The notes under the pieces were generated by a model that was not told the origin of the DNA, searched no databases, and saw nothing but the letters and a program-made list of their open reading frames with translations. From Euclidia mi (taxonomy: Eukaryota; Arthropoda; Insecta; Lepidoptera; Erebidae): a stretch of 64,000 nt of DNA. The stretch lies in the NCBI GenBank assembly GCA_944739405.2, contig OX123196.2:54102196-54166195 (forward strand), in the 5' to 3' direction. Positions within the stretch are counted from its first letter, which is position 1. Each line of letters starts with the position of its first letter. Below are positions 34,090 to 46,032 of the stretch, one piece after another. A program made the translations under genes and the position numbers.

Positions 34090-34780
34090 TGATGACTTGT
34101 TATTGGCTTTACGTTTACCATTCTGTTATTAAAGGTACATTTTAGCTGTACGTCATCCATGTAACTTAAATAAATAAATAAAATGTTGATTTTGACGAAA
34201 CTGCTGTATTTGAAAGTTTTTGCTGAATATTCTTTACGGGAAAACAATTACTTAAAATTCGCGCTGAATATTGCATACTAGATTTGGTCCAGACGGCTCC
34301 GCTCTCGTAAGACTATTTTACTCCCTTAGGGTTATGCACAAGGGTACAAATGGCTGATGACGATGATCATTATGTTGACTGCGAGACACGCGAACGAAAG
34401 ATTCGTCAAACGCAAAAAAGAGACACTGCGATAACTCGGATCTATTTCACATGAACGATTTTCACGACTCAATGAATATTGCGGAATAAACTTGTGGTGA
34501 CATCTTTTATGAGAGTTGTTTTGTTAATTTAATATACGAGTTGTTTTATGTGGTAGTTGGAATTTATTGATTTTGTGTATCATGTGTATCGTGAATATTG
34601 CTTAGCCAACTGAGAAGCGAAGTGGCTTTGTTGTAGGTGTACCTATTTTTACATAACTATTTTTTTGTTAATGATTTTTTAATACAAATTCTTAAAGGAA
34701 AACCTGAGAGAATACCATAAAGGCTTTGTGTTTATTTATCACGTCAGTATAAATAGTGTATTTTTTTCTATTTGATTTTA
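34090..34780. other. No recognisable feature
   Basis: AT-rich; no gene or named repeat is seen. Confidence 0.5.
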
Positions 34781-34784
34781 TCAT

Positions 34785-35015
34785 TGCCGTCGTGGTCCCG
34801 GGTATAGCGTATACGTCTGCTGATCGGGTCTCCTGTTCAATTCCTGGGTCGGGCAAAAGTGTTACTGAGTTTTACCGAATTCTCTGTAGCCGCACTGATT
34901 CTGGCAATGTGCCCGGTAACGGTAACCGAATAACATAGCAAAAAGTGGGTGTAATAAAATGTACACCTCTGCTTACCCCTTCGGGGATATAAAGGCGTGA
35001 GTCTATGAGTTTATA
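34785..35015 (+). mobile_element. tRNA-derived SINE
   Basis: Head with ggtcccgggtatagc (A-box side) and gttcaattcctgg (B box). The body has gtgttactgagttttacc and agtgggtgtaata, and the tail gcttaccccttcgggg..ggcgtgag is followed by ATG/TATG-like repeats. This is the same body as the insert at 18381-18590. Confidence 0.82.
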
Positions 35016-35096
35016 TGATTTATTTATACCAGTCTGCTAAGAAATAGACTTGGTAATATTATAACCTTGATGCAGCGTCAAAAGATCGATTCGATC

Positions 35097-35133
35097 AAAC
35101 GTTAATCAGTGCACCTAGCACTGATTAACGTTT
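35097..35133. other. Perfect 16-base hairpin
   Basis: aaacgttaatcagtgc, loop accta, then the exact complement. It is followed by a short T-run. No gene ends here on either strand, so a terminator role is not inferred. Confidence 0.85.
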
Positions 35134-35921
35134 TTGGAACTTTGTAACGATCTGATCTATAACGATCGTATCAGCACATGGTTATCTCACGTGTACTCTC
35201 ACGAAGAGCTCGATACATACTACACACTCCTGAAGTCGATTTATCTATAAAGAAAAGAAGAATCCTGACTAAGATGTGGGCTAGCATATACATCACTTCG
35301 ACAGCAATTCACACGAGACTAGTGATAGAGTTTCATAGTAGTGGTATAGAAATTTACTCAATAAAGTTCGGTACTAACTCAATCTTTTTCGTTCAGCGGT
35401 AAGCGAGGTAAAAGTGTAAACAAAATTAGTTGTGAACTCACCTTTTGGCTGCGCAACGGTTAGATTTTGTTCAGAGTTTGATAAATCGTTTAAAGATAAT
35501 TTTTTCTCCGAATTGTTATTTTTATGTTGTAGCCAACATAGTAATATTTTTGGAAGTTATATTGATGATTTATTTTACCCCCGTGTGGTAGAAGAAAGGT
35601 AACGATTTTCCCTCTTGTATGTACTTTGATGGTAGCCAATCTTTATACAAGTAGATAAGTAACCTTGTGGTAAACTATAATCTTAAATGTATGCATGATG
35701 TGTCCTTTAGTAATACTGCTGTGCTTTTCTGCAGCAGAACGGGAGAAAAAGCGTCACCATATCTATACAGTATTTTAATTTCGTACAAACCATTGGTATA
35801 CCTTCCCGCCTCGGGTTCGGTACCTAGTGTATACCGAGCTTAAGGCGCTTTGGTATGAGCCCACGATGTGTAGGTAAAACTCGCGATCCGACCTTTTATA
35901 TGGAGTTAAAATACCTACTGT

Positions 35922-36104
35922 GTGGAAAACATTACCGGTGGTGCCGGTGTCACGGCGCTAATCGCGATTCGCGTCAGTACGTTACGGGACGGTGAGGCCA
36001 AGGTAGTTGAAGTCGAGAAAAGAGTCTCACACACCTCCACCATCAAGTCCGCGGTGGACATAGAACTAAAAGAAGCGTTAGATTCTAACATTAAAGTAAG
36101 ATAA
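35922..36104 (+). CDS. Candidate coding exon, unrecognised
   Basis: A 60-codon open segment is noticeably more GC-rich than its surroundings and has many G/C third positions. The translation contains GGAGVTALIAIRVSTLRDGE and then VSHTSTIKSAVDIELKEAL. A splice-donor-like gtaaga follows 'aacattaaa' at about 36092. There is no ATG at the left edge (the open stretch begins after a TAA at 35907), so if real it would be an internal or last exon joined from upstream. I do not recognise the family and see no neighbouring exon. It could equally be chance or a retroelement piece. Confidence 0.25.
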   Translation: MENITGGAGVTALIAIRVSTLRDGEAKVVEVEKRVSHTSTIKSAVDIELKEALDSNIKVR

Positions 36105-36271
36105 TTATTTTATTCTACGCTGGCCGGAGTTTGACAAACTTCCCATGTCTGTTGTAGTGGCTATCATTACCATAGCCAAAGTATGTGAATCGGATCAACT
36201 CGCAGGTACATCTAGGTAATAAAAAGTAAACAATGTTTTATACTGAACTTTATTATTTTATTTAGAGAATT

Positions 36272-36371
36272 TGTTGGAACAGACTTTATTTAATGAAGTG
36301 ACATATTATATACATCAAACGGAATACAGGAATATGAATTCAAAATTTTGATTAGCCAGTGTTATACAACA
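36272..36371 (-). repeat. 3' LTR of the copia element
   Basis: Minus-strand ends TGTTGTATAAC and TTCCAACA. It differs from the other LTR by a 3-base indel and one substitution. The purine tract cgggggagta (minus strand, 36372-36382) precedes it directly. Confidence 0.95.
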
Positions 36372-36518
36372 TACTCCCCCGTAATCAAAACAAGAATTAT
36401 AAAGACAAACCTATTCCTTTTAAACAATTCTGATGCTTGATGCGAGTCAATGGCTTAGTAAGTACATCAGCCCACATCTCCAAAGTAGGAGTATATACAC
36501 CATTAATGACACTGTTAG

Positions 36519-36902
36519 CTAAAATCTCGTGTCAATATGTTTGGTTCTATTGTGGTGAACTGGATTCATTGTCAACTTCTGGGCAGACTGTGAATCATTG
36601 TAAATGGTAACAACAGTTGACTTACCAGTAAGTTCACACAACAATCGCTTCAGAAATTGAGCTTCTCTACCCGCACTCGACAAACTCATATATTCCGCTT
36701 CGCTAGATGACAAGGCAATGGTGGTCTGCTTCTTACTCTCCCATGAAATGGCTCCACCGGCCATAGAAAAATAGAATCCGGTGTATGATCGACGATCCAT
36801 AGGACAATTGGCCCAATCTGAATCCGCGTAGCCAATTAGATGCCCACCGCCTTTCCTATAAGTAATGCCCAAATTGATTGTGCCTTTTAAATATGGCAAC
36901 AC
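36519..36902 (-). pseudogene. pol: Copia RNase H
   Basis: The frame reads GYADSDWANCPMDRRSYTG, then SSSEAEYMSLSSAGREA, YNDSQSAQ and HHNRTKHIDTRF. These are the standard copia RNase H acidic residues (D in GYADSDW, E in SSSEAE, D in YNDSQSA). The RT tail just before it is frame-shifted. Confidence 0.93.
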
Positions 36903-37063
36903 ACGTTTTGCCGCCTTCCAATGACTTATCTTTTAGTGTTAAATTGACTTAAATATGAAGTCGCAAAAGCAATATCTGGACGAGTATTGACGGCCAGAAA
37001 ATTGAGTGAGCCTATCAGTTGCTGATACGGATAGGACAATGAAGATTCACCTACATCACTCTT

Positions 37064-38016
37064 TTATCTCGGCAGCAAACCTTTCATTTCCAACGGTGTA
37101 GGAACGGCCTTACATTCGGACATGTTGAACTTTCGCAGCAAATCGCGAATGTAACTTTCTTGAGATATTTTAATCTCATTAGGTTTACAGTGTATATTTA
37201 AACCTAAATAATAACTTAGTTCGCCGATCACTTTCAGGCTAAAATAATTCCGTAAGTCAGTTATGACAGTGTCAAGCGTTTTATTTTCTTTATACAGGAT
37301 GGCAATGTCATCGACATGGAAAGCGAGTATTATTAACTCACTACCAAACTTTTTAGTATAAATGCATGCTTCTGAAGGAGTTTGGCTAAAACCAATGCAT
37401 TGTAAAATTTCGGTCAATTTTTTGTACCATGCTCGCGAAGCCTGTTTGAGGCCATAAAGCGAACGTTTTAGTAAACATACTTTATCTTCTTGACCAGGTT
37501 TAGAAAAACCTTCCGGCTGACTCAAATATAGCTCTTCCTCCAAAAATCCATCAAAAATGCCGTATCAACGTCTAAATGGTGCATTTTCATTCCCTTTTCT
37601 GCAGCCAATGCAAACAACATGCGTAAAGAAGAATTTCGGACGACTGGAGAGAAAGTTTTTAAATAGTCAATGCCATAAACTTGGTTAAATCCTTTCGCAA
37701 CAAGTCTCGCTTTATATTTGATTACGTCACCATGCGCATTTTTCTTCAATTTGAAGATCCATTTGCAAGGTATGACCTTCTTATCTGGTCTGTTAACGAG
37801 AACCCAAGTTTGTTTCCCAAGCAGTGACTGATATTCACCTTGCATAGCTTGATACCATTTATCTCTATCATCTGCATTCATAGCCTGTCTATAAGTTATA
37901 GGTTCATCCATCAGGTGAGGGGATGAAGTCTGCATACAGACACAATTGGCAGCAGGATTAGGCTTTCTTGGTCTCAAATTGTACCTTGGTTCTACAAACT
38001 CAGTATCAGATTCCAT
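37064..38016 (-). pseudogene. pol: Copia reverse transcriptase
   Basis: Two overlapping frames. The first carries PCKWIFKLKKNAHGDVIKYK, ARLVAKGFNQVYGIDYLKTF and LDVDTAFL. The second carries YLSQPEGF..VCLLKRSLYGLKQASRAW, the catalytic FHVDDIAILY in place of the usual YVDD, and YYLGLNI. A frameshift at about 37530 removes the junction after DTAF(L). Confidence 0.93.
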
Positions 38017-38092
38017 ATCCTCTGATGAAGATGCAATTACAGGTTGAACTGACGCATTCCGAGTATCAGCATTATGCGATTGCTCTACAACA

Positions 38093-39240
38093 TTAATAGC
38101 AGGCTGGAAATCTTCTGTGATATCTAATGTATCTGAAAGAATAACTTCTGGGATCTTCTGAATATTCGACGAAAATGTGTACGGATGCTTTCATGTCTAA
38201 TTTCTTCCGACTATATTCGGGGACATGGATAAAAGCTCTACATCCAAAAACACGCAGATGAGAAAGATTTGGTATTTTACCATACCATTTCTCGTACGCC
38301 GTCTTGCCTTCGAGAGCACGGTGAGGTGATCTATTTTTGAGATATAGAGCCATCTCTGCAGCATCTAGCCAATAAGCCGAAGAAAGAGAACTGTCAGAAA
38401 GCATTGATCTTACTTTCTCCATAATCGAACGATTCGTTCTTTCGGCAATAGAATTTTGCTGGGGACTGTAGGGAACTCTTGTTTGATGTTGAATCCCTTC
38501 ATTTTGTAAATAGTTCGTAAATTCAGCATTAACATATTCTTTCCCATTGTCACTCTTCAGTATCTTAATCTTAGCTCCTGTTTCCCGCTCTACGGACGAC
38601 TAGAAAATACGAAACTTGTTCTTTACTTCCGCTTTTGAAGGAATAAAGAATACAAAAGTCATACGAGAAAAATCATCTATAAAAAATAAAATATACTTAT
38701 TGCCTTGAAATGACGTTTCAGGCAAAGGTCCACAAATATCTCAATGAATAAGTTCCAGAACAGTAGTTGATTTCTTATGTGAAACTTTCTTAAAAGGTTT
38801 CCTATTCTGCTTACCTTCAATGCAGGGGATACATGGTTCCTTATCGACTTCTGAATAGTCCACGCCCACTGAGTGTCCCTTCCTCAGTTGATCCATCCCG
38901 ATGCGGCATAAATGACCTAAACGTCTATGCCAGAGCTTGAAGCTAGAAACATCAGAGTGTGTCTCAAAAGTGGATAGTTGAGTCGTTAAGTTGACCGTAC
39001 AATCTAAAGAATACAGTCCACCACATATGTAAAATAACATCGCCTGTACAGGAAAAAACATCAGAATCATAAAAATTACAACCAGTTCTATCAAAAACAA
39101 CGCTAAAACCTTTATCTACCGCCTTCTTCACTGAAATAAGATTAGACTTCAAGTTCGGTACGTGAACCTTCTTTATGTCAGTATTTTGACCGCAACTAGT
39201 GATTGAAACATCTCTGGGTCATCTCAATCATCTGGGTTAT
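38093..39240 (-). pseudogene. pol: Copia pre-integrase zinc region and integrase
   Basis: SNLISVKKAVDKGFSV and WHRRLGHLCRIGMDQL..CIPCIEGKQ give the H-H-C-C zinc finger. The catalytic residues lie in IDDFSRM, KSDNGKEY and NSIAERTN; D and E are 35 residues apart (DD35E). A TAG at 38600-38602 and a frame change near 38740 interrupt it. The tail NRSPHRALEGKTAYEKWYG..LRVFGCRAF is typical copia. The protease core that should precede SNLISV is absent. Confidence 0.9.
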
Positions 39241-39813
39241 CTACAGCTGGTTTATTCAATTAATTCAATAATTTGGTCTCAATCAAATCCACTGTAATGT
39301 CTATGTTGGAATTTTCCAAGGCCATTACTAAAGGTGCATATTGAGGACTTAAACCTCCTAGAAGAATCGCAGCTTCTTCTTCAAAGCATCTTCTATAATT
39401 TTGCCAATATCGGCCAAATCTTGCACAGTTGACATGACAGCATTTATGTACGTCTCTATATTGGAATCAAAATCATCAAGACAGTACCTGTATAGTTTCC
39501 GTTCGAGGCTTATACGTCGCCCTAAACCTTTGTCCTCGTAAGTGGACGAAAGAGCATCCCAAGCTTCCTTGGCTATTTTGCATGATCTTACATGAGTTAT
39601 TGCCATACCATCTAAAGTGAGACATATTTTCGATAACGCCTTTTGATCGTTACGTGATTTTTTCTCAGCAGAAATATCATTATCTTGAGAAAATCCAACA
39701 ATCGTCTCCCATAACTCTTCATGCATAAGGTACATACGCATTTTGAAATTCCATACGGAATAACCGTCTCTGTTTATGAGTGGTTTTATACCAGAAATGG
39801 AATTACTTGCCAT
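39241..39813 (-). pseudogene. gag: Copia gag
   Basis: ATG at 39811-39813. The UBN2-type gag is recognised by INRDGYSVWNFKMRMYLMHE, then AKEAWDALSSTYEDKG and GLSPQYAPLVMALENSN. No CCHC knuckle follows; the frame passes straight into the pre-integrase region. It is about 190 codons long where full copia gags reach the knuckle at about 230. Confidence 0.88.
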
Positions 39814-40011
39814 ATTTACACGTACAGCTGTTCAATGTCACTACAAAAATTGACTGAAAATATCTTCGTGAATTGTTAACAATTTTCAGAAATTTTCATA
39901 ATTTATACATGCACGTACTGGAAAAAACTTGCAGAATCACTTTTTACTAAATAATATGCAGTTTTTATAGGTATAACTCAGTTAAAATAGAGTTTTCGTG
40001 CTGATAACGTA

Positions 40012-40108
40012 TGTTGGAACAGACTTTATTTAATGAAGTGACATATATACATCAAACGGAATACAGGAATATGAATTCAAAATTTTTATTAGCCAGTGTT
40101 ATACAACA
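40012..40108 (-). repeat. 5' LTR of the copia element
   Basis: 97 bases, TG...CA on the minus strand. The sequence just inside, TACGTTATCAGCACGAAAAC (minus), contains a likely initiator-Met-type primer site (TATCAGCAC). Confidence 0.9.
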
Positions 40109-40457
40109 GAATTAAATAATGTTTGTTTTATTTTAAAGGTCTAGTTAATTTGCTATAAAATATAAATTCTGTAAATGAAATTTTCTTTTTATTTTAAAAT
40201 TATAACAAAGACGTTGTTAAGTTAAAAGCTTGTGCCGAGTTTGGCTTAAACGAAAACTTGTCGCGAGTAATTAAATTTGAAATTGGCTATTGATGAAACA
40301 CCAGCACCTTTTTTCTGACGGAAACCCGACGTATATTGTCTCTGATATGTACATAAATTTTGCATCATAATATTTTTTCATGTTGTATTTACCACCCAAG
40401 TATGTATTATACAATTTTATCCCTATCACGACAGACCGCTCGAAACGTCAAAAAAAG
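40109..40457. other. No recognisable feature
   Basis: AT-rich; no gene or repeat seen except the SINE target at its right end. Confidence 0.5.
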
Positions 40458-40466
40458 GAAGTATAA

Positions 40467-41755
40467 CCGCTTGACCGCTAGCGCCAATTCGCCGAATTCA
40501 CTTGACCGCTCACGTTCTAAACAAAATGTCGCGCCGCCGCTCGCCAGATGGGCGCGCTAACATAAACATTTATTGTTGATAAGTTGGTAACATGAGTAAG
40601 TTGAAGTGATGTTTTCTTCAACCTTATAAATGACTCTTTCAAGTCGTATGAATTCTTTGTTGATATTTACTTTCTAATTTATTATACTTAGCAGCGAACA
40701 TTGACTATCGTTGAACAAAACACTTTGTGTATTTTAAACAGGATTATTTTAAAAAGTAAATCGATGACATACATATTTTATGAGTTTTAACTGTAGAGGG
40801 ATTCTATCTACACCGAATTAAATAAAAAGAAACATGTATCATAGTATAAAAATATTTAATTACACGCATACGATAAGCACGTAATTACTTAGCAGCGAAA
40901 ATTGACTATCGTTGAAAAAAACACTTTGTGTATTTTAAACAGGATTATTTTAAAAAGTAAATCGATGACATACATATTTTATGAGTTTTAACTGTAGAGG
41001 GATTCTATCTACACCGAATTAAATAAAAAGAAACATGTATCATGGTATAAAAATATTTAATTACACGCATACGATAAGCACGTATTTACTTAACAGCGAT
41101 CATTGACTATCGTTGAAAAAAACACTATTATTTTAAACAGGATTATTTTAAAAAGTAAATCGATGACATACATATTTTATGAGTTTTAACTGTAGAAGTA
41201 TTCTATCTACACCGAATTAATTAAAAAAAACATGTATCATAGTATAAAAATATTTAATTACACGCATACGATAAGCACGTAATTACTTAGCAGCGAACAT
41301 TGACTATCGTTGAAAAAAACACTTTGTGTATTTTAAACAGGATTATTTTAAAAAGTAAACCGATGACATACATATTTTATGAGTTTTAACTGTAGAGGGA
41401 TTCTATCTACACCGAATTAAATAAAAAAAAAACATGTATGATACTATAAAAATATTTAATTACACGCATACGATAAGCACGTAATCACGGAGCGCGCGAA
41501 ACAAAGAGTGGCATTTGACATTATTTTGTCGTTCCGGGTTAACGATTTTAAGACTCGCTTCGTATTTTTAGCATGAAGAAATGTTCAATGATTTGAATAG
41601 AACAGAGAAAAATAATTTAAAACATTACGTAATAGAAAGAAACAGTAAATTCCGACCGAGTATAGCGCTGTAACCAAAAAGGGAAAATAGTCACTTGTGC
41701 GCGGTCTACGGCATTTCGAAAAAGGGAGAATAGTCACTTGTGCGCGGTCAAGCGG
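40467..41755. mobile_element. Non-autonomous TIR element with internal tandem repeats, copy 2
   Basis: Same 12-base TIRs and arms as 7586-8674, here 1289 bases long because it holds four tandem units rather than three. Flanks are ATAA on both sides (40463-40466, 41756-41759). It sits in the (ataac)n tail of the minus-strand SINE that continues at 41760. Confidence 0.9.
40693..41490. repeat. ~200-base tandem repeat, four units
   Basis: Units start at 40693, 40894, 41095 and 41292 (spacings 201, 201, 197). They are close in sequence to the three units in copy 1; unit 3 has a short internal deletion (aacactattatt). Confidence 0.92.
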
Positions 41756-41759
41756 ATAA

Positions 41760-42031
41760 CATAACATAACTTCACGCCTTTATCCCCGAAGGGGTAGGCA
41801 GAGGTAAATTACACACCCACTTTTCGCCAGTATGTTTCGGTCCCAATGTAATTGGGAGCGAGCCTATTGCCATCTACCGTGCACATTGTTAAGCGACCCA
41901 TAATTAACATTTTAATAACCATATAACTTCGAAATATCAGAGGTGTGTGCTCGGGGTAACTGAGGATCGAACCCGAGACCATCGTCTCGACAGTCCGTTA
42001 CGTACACCACTGGGCCATCGACGCTTTTTCA
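41760..42031 (-). mobile_element. tRNA-derived SINE
   Basis: Minus-strand copy of the family at 15313-15510. The head is near 42025 (agcgtcgatggcc, with a B-box region ggttcgatcct), the body has cacttttcgcc, and the tail is (gttat)n. The flanks GAAGTAT (40458-40464, left of the TIR element) and GAAGTAT (42032-42038) form its target duplication, so the TIR element was inserted after the SINE. Confidence 0.82.
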
Positions 42032-42371
42032 GAAGTATTTATACCTTAAAAGTAGGTAATCGTCGTGAGTAAGACATTCATGAAAATATAAAATCGATTG
42101 GTTTAATGTCAGGGTAAACTTTATTTATTAAACTTCCTGCAATACAATTTGCACAAGGCGGACTTAATGCCAAAGGCATTGTCTACCAGTCAACCTTAGG
42201 GTGATGCAGAGATGATAGTGGCAGGTGTGTTTTGGAGACTAAAACAAGAAAACTAAATATAAAAATAGAATATGATTCAAGGTAATACATATTTGCGAAT
42301 ATAAACGCCCTATATATACATACATACAACATACATACATATATAAGAATAAATATACACGTTTACATGTA

Positions 42372-42373
<2 letters not shown>

Positions 42374-42450
<77 letters not shown>
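42374..42450. repeat. (TA)n microsatellite
   Basis: Long run of TA within the 3' noncoding part of the LINE. Confidence 0.95.
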
Positions 42451-42458
<8 letters not shown>

Positions 42459-42487
42459 TTTTATATATATTATATTATAGTATATAT

Positions 42488-43752
42488 TTATAGAAGGATA
42501 GATTGGATATGAAAGGAAGAATGAACTAGATTAGAAGTGTGGGATGAACAAAGACGAAGAAGGTTATTAGACGATCGCAAGTTCTTAACATGGTTGGAGC
42601 AGAGGTATTGGAAACAAGGCGTTAGATAAGATGGGACATTAGCGGAATGGAGTAGTGAGTATAATATCGTCAACGTACGCAAATTTCGTCGTTGACGAAT
42701 TGGTAACCATTTTAATTCAGTACGGAATTTCGAGACGTGGTCGAACTTACGGAGATTAAAAACGAATCGAATGCAATAATTGAGAAGTCGGTCAAGTTTA
42801 TTGAGCAGATCTGCATTCTGGTCGAGATAACACACATCACCATACTCAATTATGGGAAAGATTAGAGTTTGCACAAGCATTGCTTTGGTTTTTGATGGGA
42901 GAAAGTTCTTCAGGCGATAAAGTGAGCGAAGAGTCCCGAAAACTTTCCGGCTAACTGCTGAAATCTGAGCCCGCCAGTCAAGAGTGGCATCTATGTGTAA
43001 ACCAATATTTTTCACAGTTGTGGCAAATGGTATTACACATCCATTGAAAGTGCCAGATGGCAGCCTTGTGAAGTCTACTCTCGAAATCATGCATGAACTT
43101 CCCACAACGATAGCCTGGCATTTGGATGGATTCACGGAGAGACCGAATCGATCAGACCATATCTTTATCGCTTGTAAATCCTGGTTAACTTTGTCGATTG
43201 CATCTACCAACTTGTCCATCCGTGCCTGAGAGTAAAGCTGCAAGTCGTCAGCATACAGGGGATACGCACACTGAAGTTCATGCGTTAAGAGATTAATAAA
43301 CAATGAAAATGGAATTGGAGAGAGAATGCCGCCTTGTGGATACCCAGCAACCAGATCACACCAATTCGACGATGTTTCATCAGTGCGAACCGACTGCAGG
43401 CGTCCACGAAAATATGAAGAGAACCAATCCTGAGCCTCAGATGAAATATTTAGATGTGAAAGGGTAGCCAGGAGAACATCGTGACTGACGGTATTAAAGG
43501 CGTTTGAGAAGTCTACCAAAGCTAACACAGTTACCTCGGTTTTCTCCACGCCCGCTCTAATATCGCCAGTCACTTTGAGTAGGGCGGAAAAAGTACTGTG
43601 TCCAGAAACCCGGATAGGAGAGGACTAAGAATGATGACACAAGCCTCTAGGATTTTGGATAGGAATGGGAGGATGGATATGGGTCTAAAGTGATTGGGCA
43701 CAGTTGGATTGGAGATTTTGGGAAGAGGACGAACGTAAGCTTTACGCCACAC
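42488..43752 (-). pseudogene. LINE ORF2 reverse transcriptase
   Basis: A 361-residue frame plus an upstream 60-residue frame. The upstream frame carries RPLPKISNPTVPNHFRPISI (RT motif 1 region). The main frame carries LALVDFSNAFNTVSHDVLL (about 18-36), YPQGGILSP (78-86), the catalytic YADD (107-110) and a thumb/C-terminal region (RVDFTRLPSGTF..CVIPFA..VKNIGLHIDATLDW). A frameshift separates the two near 43572. No RNase H is present. Confidence 0.9.
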
Positions 43753-44083
43753 GTTGGGATATTGGCAGGAGGATAAGGAAAAGTTTAAGATATGGGATAT
43801 AGCGGGAAGGAGCTGGTCGAGGACAGTGTGGTGACCATGCGACGACTGATCTTATCGTAGCCCACTGCTTTTGACTTGATGGATAGGATTGAATGTTTAA
43901 CTTCATCTGAGGTTACGGGAGAAAAGTTAAACGAATTTACATTGAGGGAAGGCAATCGCGCAATGAAATCAATCGTTTGATGCAGGGTTAGACAATCTAA
44001 AGAATTTGAGGTGATGAAATGTTTATTTATATCGTCTAACCCAATAGTCGGCGGCAGATTGCACTGCTTAGACCTACCTATCC

Positions 44084-45170
44084 CTAGAGTCCCCGGAAAT
44101 CTCCAGATATCACCTGGTGACCCGGAGTCAATATTACTAATGATTTATGTCGGCGTTTGGCAGTACGTATCACCTGATTGCAGCGATTTCTTGCAGCCTT
44201 GTAGCAGGACCAGTTGTCATCCGATCGATGTCTTTTAAATATTCGGAAAGCACGATCTCTTCTCCTCATCGCCATCAGAACCAACCTGGACATCCACGGT
44301 GCCGGTGGTCGTTTCACTCTGATTTTTCTTATGGGGGCGTGGTTGTCATAAAGCTGTATAACGGCATTATTGAACATGTTAACTTTATCATCTATGGTAA
44401 CTGCCGCCATCAAAGGTTCCCAATCGATGGATGATGCATCTGAGAGGAGCCTCTCCACATTCATCCTGCCAAAGCAACGCGTGTACAAAACCTTAGGTTG
44501 GGGTTTAGGAGTTTTAAGGGCGTATGCAAGGAAAATGAGGTCGCGGTGGGAAAAGCCAGGAGCGGGATATTGACCATGGGAAACAACTAGAGAGGGATTG
44601 GAGGTTATTATCAAGTCCGGCCAGGTATCATCACCATTGATGTTAGGGAGAGTAGCTTGAAGTGGCAAAACATTGAGGTTAGCTGACTTCAGGATGTGGA
44701 GGAGTTTTTGACTGCGAGGAGACTGGATAGATAGGAGGTTGGTGTTGAAATCACCCATAATGACATGGTGCTCGTACTCAGACCCTAAAGATTCTAATAC
44801 CATTTCTAAGTCGGTGAAATAATCAACAGCAGGGGGATAATACACTACTCCAAGGACAATCTTAGTCCTCCTGACCCAAACCTCTAAGAAAAAAAATTCA
44901 GCAGAACTTACAGTGTTACTAGAAGAGGCTAGAATTTTATAGGAGTAGTCGCTTCGCAAAAAAATTGCGACACCACCACCCCGTTTACCTATACGATCGA
45001 ATTAGAATATATCCTGGCAGAGAGTAAGTAGTTGAAAGAAGTTGAGGTTTGAGCCAGCTCTCTAAAATTAAGTTGGCGTGAACATCTACGTCAGAGAATG
45101 CTTCAAGGAGATCACTGTAGTGCCACTTGCCATGCTTTGAGCATTAATGTGACACGCGTTTAGTAATTTA
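44084..45170 (-). pseudogene. LINE ORF2 AP-type endonuclease
   Basis: The minus strand reads GGGVAIFLRSDYSYKIL in broken frames near 44930-45000, with an ETWLKP-like segment (ESWLKP) upstream. It continues KIVLGVVYYPPAVDYF, IMGDFNTNLL (catalytic GDFN), WPDLIITSN and FSHRDLIFLAY, where the usual SDH is HRD. The last part (RRRDRAFRIFKRH) is the linker to RT. Stops and a shift near 44990 disable it. Confidence 0.88.
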
Positions 45171-45304
45171 TTTTAACTGTGGTTAAATGTATTATGGACA
45201 TAGTCACCTAGCGATACATCGGTAATTGAAGAAAAACTGCCATCAGCAGATGACACTAAAGAACTATTAGCAGATATAAATAAATCATCTTCAGTAGACA
45301 TACA

Positions 45305-46032
45305 CCGGGTGTAAAAAGACCCTTAACGAAAACTGAAACCCCATATTGTATCAATAATTACGAACATTCTTTGCTTCGGCAGCATACCTGGGAAATTACT
45401 GGTTCAGGAGATATTGAGGCTCAAAGTTACTATGGAATTTTTGTAATTAGGTACAAAATCAATGCATTTACCCCGCCAACCTATTCTATAGATTTACCAC
45501 ACTATATGTTTCACCACATTTACTTTGGGAGGCTGACCAAATGAACATCATTTATTGCTTGAGTACGATATCAATAACTATTAAAATTTTGCATTTGTAG
45601 ATAACTCACAATGTGAAACAGTTGCAACTCCTTACAAAGATAACATGTAAAAACATTATACTGGCAGTTAAAAAGAATGGCCACGAGTTTTATTGCACGT
45701 TCTTTCTCGTGGTTCTACCTATTGCATTGCGAACGTGGCAGTAAATGTAAATGTAGAATCATCTCGTAATTAACTTAAATTTTTGACGTTCATAAGCGTC
45801 ACTTTGTGGCCTAAATGAATAACTGATTTTGATTTTGATTTTGAGATTTCCTATGCATCCATGGATTAGTAGGTATTTCTAAAATTGCACGCGCGAATTT
45901 TTTATAGCAGCTTGAAAAAAGTGAATAATCAAAAAAAAGTTGTTTCCCAGGTTTTATTTTTGCTTAGTACGACTTGGCATGGTGTCCAAAACAAGTAGAC
46001 TTCGGCTTGGTGATGGATCTTGTGACACCCTG
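45305..46032 (+). mobile_element. CAGGGTGT-TIR element, copy C
   Basis: Starts ccgggtgtaaaaagaccc and ends cttgtgacaccctg next to TA. Minus the nested insertion it is about 380 bases, the same as copy A. It lies in the LINE between ORF1 and ORF2. Confidence 0.82.
45496..45843 (+). mobile_element. 5'-truncated LINE tail nested in copy C
   Basis: A 348-base insert is flanked by AGATTT (45490-45495 and 45844-45849). The 3' end is a (ttttga)n tail, after gcgtcactttgtggcctaaa, a common lepidopteran LINE ending. Copy A shows the uninterrupted site. Confidence 0.78.

Larger units (their letters stand above)
36272..40108 (-). mobile_element. Ty1/copia LTR retrotransposon, complete ends
   Basis: A 3837-base element with LTRs of 100 and 97 bases, flanked by a perfect 5-base duplication GAATT (36267-36271 and 40109-40113). 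Order on the minus strand: LTR, primer site, gag, pre-integrase zinc region, integrase, RT, RNase H, polypurine tract, LTR. Gag-pol is a single region with several stops. The zinc knuckle and protease core are missing, which explains the short length against the usual ~5 kb. Confidence 0.95.

Noticed and set aside
35097..35133. Rho-independent terminator (hairpin plus T-run)
   Set aside because: The window is from an animal genome and no gene ends there.
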